Below are positions 55,002-63,884 of a DNA stretch of 64,000 nt, piece by piece (position 1 is the stretch's first letter; the number at the start of each line of letters is the position of its first letter). The translations under genes and the position numbers were made by a program. Under the pieces are notes generated by a model. The model searched no databases. It had not been told where the DNA came from and saw only the letters and a program-made list of their open reading frames with translations. Origin of the DNA: a bacterium (GTDB lineage Bacteria; Bacillota; Clostridia; Lachnospirales; Lachnospiraceae); assembly GCA_023664305.1 (NCBI GenBank), contig JAMPFT010000001.1, positions 270,856 through 334,855 of the forward strand. The letters run 5' to 3'.

Positions 55002-55356
55002 CTTCGTTCTCCCTTCTTACTTTTAAGACTTTTTCCGGTAATACCGCCGACAGCCCGGTAGAACACCCGGAAACTTATCGGGGGCCAATATTATTTATAC
55101 AATAAAACAACGCTCAATAGAACAGTTTTTCATCGCGTAATTCCGCGCTTTTTTTCACAATATCCTCATTTCCCCGGGCAGTTTCGCCTTTTTCCGCCAA
55201 AAGAAAGGACAAAAAGTCCCCGTGACGCTTTGGCTGCGATAAAGCTTCCTGCAGAGTAAAAAGAAAAACCGACAGACTGTGACTCCACACAATTTCTGCC
55301 GGTCCGTCCTGACCTAAGGGCAGTTCGCGGACGCGCCGCCCTCAGGCTTCCTCGTT
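55002..55356. other. Intergenic region with REP-like palindrome, copy C
   Basis: 355 bp with no convincing gene. It contains an imperfect hairpin (ACCGACAGA/TCTGCCGGT near 55268-55302) and the REP-like palindrome at 55313-55346 (CCTAAGGGC/GCCCTCAGG arms) that shares AAGGGCAGTTCGC with the copy at 11084. An AT-rich stretch near 55085-55130 may hold the SSB-like gene promoter, but I cannot place clear boxes. Confidence 0.5.
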
Positions 55357-55992
55357 TCAGGCGGGCGTAAACGCCGCCTCATACCGTTTTGCCGCCTTGC
55401 GCCAGTTAATCAGTCCAAACCACCCTTCCACATATTCGGCGCGCCTGTTCTGATACTGCAGATAATAGGCATGCTCCCATACGTCCACCAAAAGGACCGG
55501 CGTATATTCCTTCCGGTTCGGCACATCCTGATTCGCCGTCTGCAGGATGGACAGCCTGCCGCCCGGATCCGCCGCAAGCCAGGCCCAGCCGGAGCCGAAT
55601 GTGCCGACCGCCGCCTGCTTCATCTGTTCCTTCCACTGCTTGCAGGATCCGAAATCCCTGACGATGGCCTCCGCCAAAGCCCCTTCCGGCTCCTGACCCG
55701 CCGGGCTCCTCATCGAGTCGAAATACAGCTCGTGATTGTAAACCCCGCCGCCGTTATTGCGAACCGCCGTGCGAATCTGCGCGGGCAGGGAATCGATCCT
55801 GCCAAGAAGCTCCTCCAGACCAAGCCGCTGAAGCTCCGGATAGTCCGACAGCGCGCTGTTCAGATTATCGACATAGGTTTTGTAATGCCTGTCATGATGA
55901 AAATGCATCGTTTCCTCATTCAACACGGGGACAAGTGCATCGTACTCATAAGGCAGGGGCCGTACAACAAATGGATAGGTTTCCGCTTTCAT
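55357..55992 (-). CDS. sodA: Superoxide dismutase (Fe/Mn family)
   Basis: 211 residues. Metal ligands are visible: His in MHFHHDRHYKTYV, His in YNHELYF, Asp and His in DVWEHAYY. The GGGVYNH and TANQD patterns fit the manganese or cambialistic type more than iron. It removes superoxide, useful for an anaerobe exposed to oxygen. The ATG at 55992 has AGGAG 5 nt upstream. No export signal. Confidence 0.94.
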   Translation of the reverse strand: MKAETYPFVVRPLPYEYDALVPVLNEETMHFHHDRHYKTYVDNLNSALSDYPELQRLGLEELLGRIDSLPAQIRTAVRNNGGGVYNHELYFDSMRSPAGQEPEGALAEAIVRDFGSCKQWKEQMKQAAVGTFGSGWAWLAADPGGRLSILQTANQDVPNRKEYTPVLLVDVWEHAYYLQYQNRRAEYVEGWFGLINWRKAAKRYEAAFTPA

Positions 55993-56045
55993 AATCACTC
56001 CTGTCCGCGCACGCAGCTCATCCGCCGTATGCGCTTTTTTTTACA

Positions 56046-56079
56046 GAAAAATACCTGCATAATGGCTATTTTATGCAGG
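56046..56079 (-). terminator. Terminator of the 193-aa lipoprotein gene
   Basis: CCTGCATAA/TTATGCAGG stem followed by TATTTTT on the minus strand, about 80 bp after the stop at 56161. Confidence 0.8.
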
Positions 56080-56160
56080 CATTTCTGATTTATTCATTTT
56101 ACGCAGTTTTTCCTGTTCCCTTTTCTTCCGGCAAAACAAAGTTCGCGCCTTTTCCCGTTT

Positions 56161-56742
56161 TCAGTCCAGCACGGTTGTGAGGTATTCGACAGAGACAATG
56201 CTGTCGCCCTGCAGGATAAAGCAAAGCTTCATGCCGTCCTTCGCATACACGACCTTGCCGTTCTCCTCGGCGCTGTCCGTCCCGTATGTCTCCTCCATTT
56301 TGGATCTGCTGTCGCCGATGGCTACTCCCTCCGGGGTGGCAACGGAATCATCCTTAAAAATCACCGCGGAAATGTAATCCTCCCCGTCCTGCGGATAGGT
56401 GTCGATCTCATAGCTGTTGTAGGTATAGATCTTATCCAGTCCCTCGAAGGCGCAGCTCGTCGATTCGAAATAAGCGGGGGAACCCCCGATCGCTTCGATC
56501 ACCGGCGCCGCAGGAGCGTCTATCTGTACCGTCACGCCGTTTGGCGTCACAAAATAATAGCCCGCCGTCTGATTTGCCGCAGAGGATCCGCCTCCGCCCG
56601 GATTGCCGCTCTCGTTTCCGTCCTGCTGTCCCGTTCCCGCGGAGCTGTTGTTCACATCGCCCGGGATCACTTTTTCACTGTTTCCGCACCCGGCTGTCAG
56701 CAGCATCGCCGCCAGCACAAGCACCAGTCCTCTTTTTTTCAT
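56161..56742 (-). CDS. Lipoprotein, 193 aa
   Basis: The signal peptide ends at Cys19 (LLTAGC). A Gly/Asn/Ser linker follows, then a compact domain from about residue 55 with GYYFVTPNGVTVQIDAPAAP and GVAIGDSRSKMEETYG. The family is not recognised. It is separated from the Dlt-like operon by a terminator but points the same way, so read-through expression is possible. Function unknown. Confidence 0.8.
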   Translation of the reverse strand: MKKRGLVLVLAAMLLTAGCGNSEKVIPGDVNNSSAGTGQQDGNESGNPGGGGSSAANQTAGYYFVTPNGVTVQIDAPAAPVIEAIGGSPAYFESTSCAFEGLDKIYTYNSYEIDTYPQDGEDYISAVIFKDDSVATPEGVAIGDSRSKMEETYGTDSAEENGKVVYAKDGMKLCFILQGDSIVSVEYLTTVLD

Positions 56743-56795
56743 CATACACCTCATTTCTGCGCCGCTCTCCCAACCCGGCCCTGCCGGATCCGTAT

Positions 56796-56832
56796 AAAAA
56801 GCCCTGCGCCAAACGGCGCGCAGACACAGGGC
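56796..56832 (-). terminator. Terminator of the Dlt-like operon
   Basis: On the minus strand GCCCT/AGGGC with a nested GCGCC/GGCGC hairpin is followed by TTTTT, about 70 bp after the SGNH gene stop. Confidence 0.7.
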
Positions 56833-56901
56833 ACGCTTTCCAAAGCTTCTTTTATTCCGTCCGTTTTCCTGTCCTCGATCCCGGCTTTTTGCAAACCGTC
56901 T

Positions 56902-57948
56902 CTACTGCCCCGCGGCCTGCTCCAGCGCGCGGTATTGCTCCTCTCTGTCGCGCCTGTATTCCCGGCCCTTTTCTTCCCAGCGCTCTGCAAGAGACGCCTC
57001 TCCGCGCCTGTCCTTCAGTCCGCACTGCTCCCTTAAGAAACCGCCGAGATACCGGCTGACCTTCTCCGCCCCGGACAGATTCAGGTGAAGCCCGCCGTCA
57101 TAGGTATCCGTGGAGAAGTCCAGCCCGGTCTCCTCCGTCAGCTCCAGAAAATCAAGGTACAAAAGCCCCTTTTCTTCCGCAAACGCCTCCACCTGCTCCT
57201 CCCACTCCGGATACCAGTAAGGGTACAGGCTGGGCGCCTTGATCAGCACAAGCTCAATTCCGTTCTCCCTGCAGAGAGACTCCATCTTCTCCAGATATCC
57301 CACGGCGTTATCCCCGAAATCATAATCCGCCAGCACCCTGCCGTCCGGCACGTTTTCCGCCGGCTTTACGTCCACTCTCATATAGTAGCCGTTATGGGAT
57401 ACCTTTCTCGTCTGAAACAGATACGTCACGTCCGCCTTCGACAGTTCGCTCCATCTGGAATGATACCGCAGAATCGGAAACACATAGTCCAGAAAGCTTT
57501 CTTCCTCCGTCATGGACGCCAGAATCGCCCCTGCCTTTGCCTTCGACCACTTCATGCCCTCCAGCGTCATCCGGTTATAGGCCTCCTTCTGGGGCTCGTT
57601 ATATTTTAACGACAAAACGTTAAAAATCACAACCTCCGGCTTTTCGTACCGCAGCGTGTCCTCCAGAAGATAATAGGACTGCCAGATCAACTGCTGGGCG
57701 CTCCCCCTGATATAGCTGTTGATCCCGTATTCCTCCCAGAGCACCTGAGGCGAAAAATTTTCATACACCTCGCAGTCTCCGATAAACACCACGTCATGAT
57801 CCTTTTCCTCGTCATAGTACTCCGCAATCAGCGCGCCCTCTATCACGTTTTCCGTATATTTGGGGATCAGAAGCCTCTGCAGCAAAAACAGGCTTCCCGC
57901 GATAACCGCCGCGGACACGATCCCTCTGACCACCGCTTTCTTTTTCAT
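56902..57948 (-). CDS. DltD-like SGNH membrane protein with Cys in the nucleophile block
   Basis: About 348 residues. One N-terminal membrane span (about 8-26) is followed by an extracellular SGNH-type domain. Block I reads FIGDCEVYENFSP, with Cys59 where GDS-type enzymes have Ser; the C-terminal DGGLHLNLSGAEK carries the Asp/His pair. It is the last gene after the MBOAT gene, the place of DltD, which hands D-alanyl groups to teichoic acid. The start MKKKAVV has GGGAG 5 nt upstream. Either Cys acts as nucleophile or the site is not catalytic. Confidence 0.82.
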   Translation of the reverse strand: MKKKAVVRGIVSAAVIAGSLFLLQRLLIPKYTENVIEGALIAEYYDEEKDHDVVFIGDCEVYENFSPQVLWEEYGINSYIRGSAQQLIWQSYYLLEDTLRYEKPEVVIFNVLSLKYNEPQKEAYNRMTLEGMKWSKAKAGAILASMTEEESFLDYVFPILRYHSRWSELSKADVTYLFQTRKVSHNGYYMRVDVKPAENVPDGRVLADYDFGDNAVGYLEKMESLCRENGIELVLIKAPSLYPYWYPEWEEQVEAFAEEKGLLYLDFLELTEETGLDFSTDTYDGGLHLNLSGAEKVSRYLGGFLREQCGLKDRRGEASLAERWEEKGREYRRDREEQYRALEQAAGQ

Positions 57949-57969
57949 TTCAACTCCCATTCATCCGCG

Positions 57970-59562
57970 CTAAAACTGATTATAGATAAACTGGCTGGCG
58001 TCATAGCCTACGCCGTAGGCTCCCAACAGAAGCGTAGCCAAAAACAGCCCGTACCACACCGCAAATTTAAGCCAGTACGGCTTCGCAGCAATCTTCTCCC
58101 GCACGCTTCCCGATCTCTGCCACAGGCTGACCGCAATAAGCAGCGCCACTCCCGCCGCCAACACCGCAAAATCCAGGGCCGTCAGCCCTAAGGTAAGCAG
58201 CGAGCCGTCCCAGAGAATGTGCCAGTTAAAATTCGTAAACAGAGTGCCGAACATCCGAAAGGTCAGCGGCACATCCCGGTAACAGTCAAAGGTCCGCAGG
58301 GCGCTCATCAGCAAAACGGTCCGCACCACCTGAAACAGCCGGAAGAAAAATTTATCCCTGACCGCAAAACGTCTGTGAAAGCGCTCATACAAAGGCTCCA
58401 GCTCCTGGGAGATCATGATCACCGCCCAGTTTGCCAGCCCCCACACGATAAAATTCCAGCTGGCTCCGTGCCAGATTCCGGTGGCAAACCACACGGTAAA
58501 GGAGGAAAGATAAACCGGCATCCTTTTTCCGATTCTCTCCCCGAAATGCGCTCTGGAAAATCTGGAAAACTTTAACATGGGCTTGCAGACCGAAATGGGA
58601 TAAAAAATGTAATCCGTGAACCAGGAGCCCATGGTAATATGCCATCTGCGCCAATACTCCTTGATGGATTTTGAAAAATAGGGCCGGTTAAAGTTTTCCG
58701 TCACCCGAATCCCCAAGGCCTGGGCCACACCGATGGTGATATCGATTCCGCCCGTAAAATCCGCGTACAGCTCCAGCGCGTAAAACAGCATTCCCAGAAA
58801 CACATAAGCCCCGCCGTAGTTCTCCGGACTGCGGATAATCGTGTTGACGCCCACAAGCATCCTGTCCGCGATCACAAGCTTCTTAAAAAACCCCCAGAGG
58901 ACTCTCTGCAGCCCGAAGGAAAGAGTTTTCCCGTCAAAGGGATGCTCCTCGAACAGGCTCTGCGCCAGATCTCCGAAGCGGCTGATCGGCCCCTGGATCA
59001 GCTGGGGAAAAAAGGAGACGAACAGCGCGAGCCGAAAGGGATTTTTCTCCGCCGGGACCACCCCGCGGTACACGTCGATCAGATACCCCATGGCCTGAAA
59101 GGTGAAAAACGAGATCCCCATAGGCAGCGCGATATTCCAGAAATCAAGGGTCCTGCCGCTTCCTGCCGCACGAAATACGGCGTTCAGGTTGCCGATGACA
59201 AAATTGGTATATTTTACCACCGCCAGCACGCCGATGTTAAACAAAAGACAGCTTAACAGACAGAGCCACTGTCTGTGCTTCATTTTCGCCTTATAGGCTT
59301 TCTTCGCCTCTTTATCCAGCTCCTCCTTATGCTCTTTCAGATATTCCTTCTGCCGTTCTCCGATCAGGGCAATCCCGCGCCCCGCCAGATAAGTGGTCAC
59401 GGTCGTCCCCAGAATATAGATCAGATTGGACGGCCCCGTGAAAAAATAAAAGAAATAGCTTGCGGCAAGCAAAAGTCCCCACTGGAAGCGCTTCGGTATC
59501 AGATAATACAACACCAGCAGAACCGCCAGAAAGCCCAAAAATTCATACGATGTGAACAGCAT
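57970..59562 (-). CDS. MBOAT acyltransferase (DltB/AlgI-like)
   Basis: 530 residues with about ten membrane spans. The family motif WRRWHITMGSWFTDYIFYP and the catalytic His near residue 364 (GIWHGASWNF) are present. DltB-type proteins move an acyl or aminoacyl group from a carrier protein across the membrane. It starts 5 bp after the carrier protein stop, as in dlt operons. The cytoplasmic loop near 70-95 is unusually charged. Confidence 0.92.
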   Translation of the reverse strand: MLFTSYEFLGFLAVLLVLYYLIPKRFQWGLLLAASYFFYFFTGPSNLIYILGTTVTTYLAGRGIALIGERQKEYLKEHKEELDKEAKKAYKAKMKHRQWLCLLSCLLFNIGVLAVVKYTNFVIGNLNAVFRAAGSGRTLDFWNIALPMGISFFTFQAMGYLIDVYRGVVPAEKNPFRLALFVSFFPQLIQGPISRFGDLAQSLFEEHPFDGKTLSFGLQRVLWGFFKKLVIADRMLVGVNTIIRSPENYGGAYVFLGMLFYALELYADFTGGIDITIGVAQALGIRVTENFNRPYFSKSIKEYWRRWHITMGSWFTDYIFYPISVCKPMLKFSRFSRAHFGERIGKRMPVYLSSFTVWFATGIWHGASWNFIVWGLANWAVIMISQELEPLYERFHRRFAVRDKFFFRLFQVVRTVLLMSALRTFDCYRDVPLTFRMFGTLFTNFNWHILWDGSLLTLGLTALDFAVLAAGVALLIAVSLWQRSGSVREKIAAKPYWLKFAVWYGLFLATLLLGAYGVGYDASQFIYNQF

Positions 59563-59567
59563 GTCTG

Positions 59568-59798
59568 TCAGTCCTCATCTTCCAGTTCCCGGATCAGGCT
59601 CCAGATCGCCTCCGCCGAATTAAAATTCTCCGGCACAATCTTCTCCGCGGAGATCGTCACATCAAAGCGCTCTCCGATCTCGGCGATGACGGAGACGATG
59701 TCAAAAGAATCCAGTATCCCGGCATCGATCAGATTGTCGCAGTTTTCAAAATCCACCTCCGGATGAAGATCCCTCAAAATTTCCAGTAATTCTTCCAT
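59568..59798 (-). CDS. Acyl/aminoacyl carrier protein (DltC-like)
   Basis: 76 residues, acidic. The phosphopantetheine site is Ser31 in LDSFDIVS, with the carrier-protein helices around it. It lies between the adenylation enzyme and the MBOAT, the position of DltC, and would carry the activated amino acid as a thioester. AAGGAAGG precedes the ATG. Confidence 0.92.
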   Translation of the reverse strand: MEELLEILRDLHPEVDFENCDNLIDAGILDSFDIVSVIAEIGERFDVTISAEKIVPENFNSAEAIWSLIRELEDED

Positions 59799-59820
59799 AC
59801 CTGATAACCCTTCCTTTCTC

Positions 59821-61341
59821 TTATGCGTGATTCTGCCCCTGATAAGCAGCCTTCAGGGCGTTTCTGTCTATTTTCCCGTTTGCGGTAAAAAGCATTTCCT
59901 CCAGCCGGATAATGCCGTTGGGAATCATATAGCGCGGCAGCCTGCCTTTCAGGAGCCCCGCAAGCTCCCCCTCTTCCACATCCCCCACATAATACAGCAC
60001 AATCCTGTTTTTCCTGTCGTCGTAGATGCAGGCGGCAATCTTTACCCCGTCCATGAGACTGACGTTTGCCTCGATCTCCCCCAACTCGATCCTGTGGCCC
60101 ATATGCTTGATCTGATAGTCTTTTCTGGATACAAAGACCAGCTCCCCGCGCTCGTTGTACCTCCCCAGATCCCCGGTCCGGTAAATCAGCTCAGGGTACG
60201 AGGTGTTCAGCGGGTTCTGCACAAATACCTCGCCTGTTTTCTCAAAATTATTGTAATAACCGAGAGTCACGGAGGTGCCGCGGATACAGATTTCGCCGAC
60301 CTCCCCCTCTTTGGCCCTTCTGTTTTCCTCTGTCAACAGAAGGATCTCCGTATTTTTAAAGGGCCGTCCGACGGGAATGGCCTCCGTCTCCTCAAAATCA
60401 CGCTCCACCCTGTAAAAGCAGCACATCCCCGTACCCTCGGTGGGGCCGTACAGATTCGTGAAATCCGCCTCCGGCAGAGTCTCCCGCCAGATCCTGAACT
60501 GTTTGATGGGAAAGACCTCGCTTCCGAAGGCGACGGTTTTTAAAGTTTTGGGCGTCACCGTCCGGAAGGTTCCGAAGGCCGAGATCATGGTCAGGGCCGA
60601 TACCACCCAGCAGATCGTATTGATCCGATGCTCGTTTAAATACTCCACCAGCTTCACCGGAAACATAAAAAGGCTCCGGGGAATCAGGTAAGTGGTGGCA
60701 CCGAATTTTAAGGTGGGATACAGCTCCTTTAAGCAGGCGTCGAAGTACAGCGGGGTCTGATTGCCGAAGACCGTGTTTTCGTCAAAGCCCAGCGTCTCCG
60801 ACAGCTGCTCGATGTAGTCGATCACCGACCGGTGGCAGGCCGCCACCCCCTTCGGCACTCCGGTAGAGCCCGAGGTAAACACAATGTAGATCGGATCCGT
60901 ATCGATCGCGCGGTCATAAATATCCTGCAGGGCCTCACCGTTTACCGGCGTCTCCGATATGACGTCATACCGTACAATTTCACCCGAAAAATCAAGCTCC
61001 CTCGCCAGCGCCTCCGTCCGGCTGTCACAGATAATCAACGGCGTCTGCACATTCTTTAAGATCAGGTCAATCCGAAACCGCGGCATTTCCTCGTCGATCG
61101 GCACATAAAAGCAGCCTCCCGCAATCACGCCGAAGAAAGCCGCTATCTCTTTGGGGTGCTTTTCCATAAACACCACCACGGGCTGCCTGTATATGCCCTT
61201 TTCGTGGAGAAAGCTTCCCACCGCCCTGCTTTGGTCGTGGACCTGGCGGAAGGTGAGCGTCTCGCTGTCGTCGGCAAAAGCCGTCTTGTCCGGCTTTACC
61301 GTCACAATATGATTCAGATAGTCCAAAACATGATTCTGCAT
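59821..61341 (-). CDS. DltA-like amino acid adenylation enzyme
   Basis: 506 residues, stand-alone adenylation domain. Core motifs run in order: FTSGSTGVPKG (A3), LYFDACLKELYPTL (A4), NLYGPTEGTG (A5), YRTGDLGRYN (A7), KHMGHRIELGEIE (A8) and NGKIDRNAL (A10 with the catalytic Lys). In DltA the residue before the Gly-Glu of the FCGEVLP loop is Cys; here the matching loop is FGSEVFP. WVVSALTM also replaces the usual WxSTPSF. The substrate may therefore not be D-alanine. The start MQNHVL has GGAG 6 nt upstream. Confidence 0.9.
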   Translation of the reverse strand: MQNHVLDYLNHIVTVKPDKTAFADDSETLTFRQVHDQSRAVGSFLHEKGIYRQPVVVFMEKHPKEIAAFFGVIAGGCFYVPIDEEMPRFRIDLILKNVQTPLIICDSRTEALARELDFSGEIVRYDVISETPVNGEALQDIYDRAIDTDPIYIVFTSGSTGVPKGVAACHRSVIDYIEQLSETLGFDENTVFGNQTPLYFDACLKELYPTLKFGATTYLIPRSLFMFPVKLVEYLNEHRINTICWVVSALTMISAFGTFRTVTPKTLKTVAFGSEVFPIKQFRIWRETLPEADFTNLYGPTEGTGMCCFYRVERDFEETEAIPVGRPFKNTEILLLTEENRRAKEGEVGEICIRGTSVTLGYYNNFEKTGEVFVQNPLNTSYPELIYRTGDLGRYNERGELVFVSRKDYQIKHMGHRIELGEIEANVSLMDGVKIAACIYDDRKNRIVLYYVGDVEEGELAGLLKGRLPRYMIPNGIIRLEEMLFTANGKIDRNALKAAYQGQNHA

Positions 61342-61403
61342 TTTACACTCCATGCCGCCTCAGGCGGACACTCATTTCAAAGTCCAAAAAGTTTAAGTCT
61401 CTG

Positions 61404-62114
61404 TCAGATCAGCTCCCGGTATTCCTCCTTCAGGCTGCCGCAGGACAGCACCGCCCGACGCGCCAAAACCTCCATCACATCCAGATACCCGGCTCCTATC
61501 GGGAAATCCCGCTTGATCAGGGACAGCTCCGTACAGGCGAGAAGGATCACCTCGGCTCCCTTTCGGGACAGCTCCCCGGACGCCTGCTCAAACAGCGGCA
61601 GTTCGATCTCTCTGCCCGCCTTGACGTCGTCATAGATCAGATGCATGACTTTTCTTTGGGCTTCCTCCCCCGGGATCACCGCCTCGACGCCGTATTCCTG
61701 CAGCTTTTTCTGGAACAGTCCGCTTTCTATCGTACCGTCCGTAGCCAGGATTCCCGCCCGTGCGACGTTCCGTCCGCTCAAATACGCCGCCGTCTCCTCC
61801 ACGGCGTTGATCACCGGGACGCCGACGGCCTCCTCCAGCTGCCCCTGAAAATAATGGGCGGTGATACAGGGCACGGCAATGATCTGCGCCCCCTGCTCTG
61901 CCAGTCCCCTCCCGGTCTCGATCAGATCAGGCAGCGGACTTTTTTTGCTCTTTCCCAGAATATATGCTGTTCTGTCCGGAATCTGAGGTCTGCTGTGGAG
62001 CAGCACCTCCAGATGCTGCTGATCCGTTTCAGCCCGCGTCATGTCGGTCACAAGCCGGAGAAAATACGCGGTAGCCATGGGCCCCAGTCCGCCAATCACA
62101 CCTAATTTTTTCAT
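61404..62114 (-). CDS. Aspartate/glutamate-family amino acid racemase
   Basis: 236 residues. The two catalytic cysteines of cofactor-independent racemases are present: Cys83 (AVPCITAH) and Cys194 (LLACTELSL), with IGGLGPMAT at the start. The spacing matches aspartate racemase. The usual PCNT reads PCIT. Its place between the Ig-like protein and the adenylation enzyme suggests it makes the D-amino acid used by the operon. AGGGGTG precedes the ATG. Confidence 0.9.
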   Translation of the reverse strand: MKKLGVIGGLGPMATAYFLRLVTDMTRAETDQQHLEVLLHSRPQIPDRTAYILGKSKKSPLPDLIETGRGLAEQGAQIIAVPCITAHYFQGQLEEAVGVPVINAVEETAAYLSGRNVARAGILATDGTIESGLFQKKLQEYGVEAVIPGEEAQRKVMHLIYDDVKAGREIELPLFEQASGELSRKGAEVILLACTELSLIKRDFPIGAGYLDVMEVLARRAVLSCGSLKEEYRELI

Positions 62115-62166
62115 CGGTACACCCCTGTCCGCCTTATCGGGACCGAAAGCCTGCCTGTCCGGAGCA

Positions 62167-63795
62167 TCAGTTTACCTCCGGATAAGCCGAGTGGTCATAA
62201 TTATGTGAATCGGAGTGATTTGCGGAATACTCCATCATCTGCTCGTCCGTCCACATGAAGATCGTAGGATGGTCCTTCCGGGGCGTCGTGTCAAAATGAT
62301 ACCAGCCGTCTCCCACATCCACCAGATTCCAGTAATGACTGGTCTTCGCCGGGATCTTCTCGATATCCATGTTTGTGATACCCGCCCTGGTCAAAAGCTC
62401 CTTTGACGTGCTTGCGAAGACATAACAGTCGCCCTGGCCTTCCGCCAGTCCCTCGTAAGCCGCCCGGAGCCAGTCTCCCTTCTCGGAATGGCTGATATAT
62501 CCCACATGCCCCCTGATATAAGTAAAGATAGCCTGCACCTTTTCCATCGGCGTCATGTTATCTGTAATGATCTTTGCCAGCACGGCATCCGCCAGCGCGT
62601 CCACCGTCTCCTGGGAATACATGCTTTCCAGAATCGTGACCGTGACAGATGCTTCCGTCACATTCCCCGCGTAATCCGTGGCACGGTAAGTCACAGGATA
62701 GCTTCCTGCGGCGTTGGGATTCACCTGGCTGTTGTCGATCTCCAGATTCAGTCCCTCCGGACAGTTATCCACAACCTCCACATTCTTGCGGTATGCTATG
62801 GTATTGCCCAGATAAATCGTGATATCCTTCACTCCGATAAGCTGCGGCGGCTCCGTATCCGCCTGAAGCGTCAGCGTAGCCTGTCCCACCGTCTCGTTGC
62901 CGCCCTGATCCCTTGCCACAACGGACACCTGCTGCGCTCCCGTAAGCGTCAGATCCGGCTCCTGCAGAAAAGAAACCGTCACCTCCGTCCTGTCTTTTGT
63001 CTCCACGACGAACTCTTCCGCCGTTCTGGGGACCAGCGTAAACCCGGACACATCCCTTAGCACAAGCTGCGGCGGAACCGTATCCGCCACCTGCAGGGTG
63101 GAATGATACTCTTCCCCGTCCACCCGGAGAATCACATCATACTCGGCCACATCGCTTAAATCCAGCTCCGCCAGATTGGTCAGAAGCTGCGCGTCCACGT
63201 CTCCGATCAGAAAAGCCTCAATACCGGGAGACGTTCCCCCCACTTCGCAGACCACCCTCGTACGCACGGGCACTACATGAAGCTCCGTCTCCAGCACGAC
63301 GCTGTTCTTCCCTTTGTCCGTCAAGCGCAGCTTCACCGGACAGGAGCCGGGGTGACTGATGTCCGGCAGCTCTGCAAAGGTCACCGTCACCTCTGTGGCG
63401 TCCCGGACCTCCTCCACAAAATCAGGCGCAGAACAGGTCTTGCCGTACTCCAGCTCCAACACCCGAAGCGTCGCCTCCGGCGGAATCGTATCCTCGATGT
63501 AAAGCGTTGACGTATGCGTGAACCATCCGCTTTTGACCCTGATTCGGTATTCGCCGGGCTCATTGACGGAAAAAGAATCGCTGTCCGGCGTAAAGTACGC
63601 ATTCTCATCCTCCTGCTTCAGAAAATCGGACGGCTTTACCTCTACGCCCGCTTCCACACGGCACACCTTATAAGCCAGACTGTCTACATACAGATATCCG
63701 CCTGCCGCAGCCGCAAGCAAAACTACCGCAAGCCACAGCAGACCGCCCTTTTTCTTTCTTCTTTTCTTTCGCTTCTTCATAACTGCCTTACTCAT
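62167..63795 (-). CDS. Membrane-anchored Ig-like / transglutaminase-like protein
   Basis: About 542 residues. A very basic N-terminus (KKRKKRRKKK) leads into one membrane span. About four Ig-like/HYR-type beta domains follow (repeated DTVPPQL, DTEPPQL and VTVTILE edges). The C-terminal transglutaminase-like domain has Cys near 452 (GQGDCYVFAS), His near 486 (SHYWNLVDVG) and Asp near 501 (YHFDTTP). The fold may cleave or link peptides outside the cell. First gene of the operon; the start is set at MSKAVMKK after GGGGTG. Confidence 0.87.
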   Translation of the reverse strand: MSKAVMKKRKKRRKKKGGLLWLAVVLLAAAAGGYLYVDSLAYKVCRVEAGVEVKPSDFLKQEDENAYFTPDSDSFSVNEPGEYRIRVKSGWFTHTSTLYIEDTIPPEATLRVLELEYGKTCSAPDFVEEVRDATEVTVTFAELPDISHPGSCPVKLRLTDKGKNSVVLETELHVVPVRTRVVCEVGGTSPGIEAFLIGDVDAQLLTNLAELDLSDVAEYDVILRVDGEEYHSTLQVADTVPPQLVLRDVSGFTLVPRTAEEFVVETKDRTEVTVSFLQEPDLTLTGAQQVSVVARDQGGNETVGQATLTLQADTEPPQLIGVKDITIYLGNTIAYRKNVEVVDNCPEGLNLEIDNSQVNPNAAGSYPVTYRATDYAGNVTEASVTVTILESMYSQETVDALADAVLAKIITDNMTPMEKVQAIFTYIRGHVGYISHSEKGDWLRAAYEGLAEGQGDCYVFASTSKELLTRAGITNMDIEKIPAKTSHYWNLVDVGDGWYHFDTTPRKDHPTIFMWTDEQMMEYSANHSDSHNYDHSAYPEVN

Positions 63796-63855
63796 TCCCA
63801 CACCCCATGCCCATTTCGTTTTTCTTCAGATCGGGCCGGATAAATACCATTCCCT

Positions 63856-63884
63856 ATTTTAAGTCGTTTTTACTCAATTGTCAA
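63856..63884 (-). promoter_or_regulatory. Promoter of the Dlt-like operon
   Basis: Perfect TTGACA, 17 bp, TAAAAT on the minus strand, about 60 bp before the first start codon. Confidence 0.85.
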
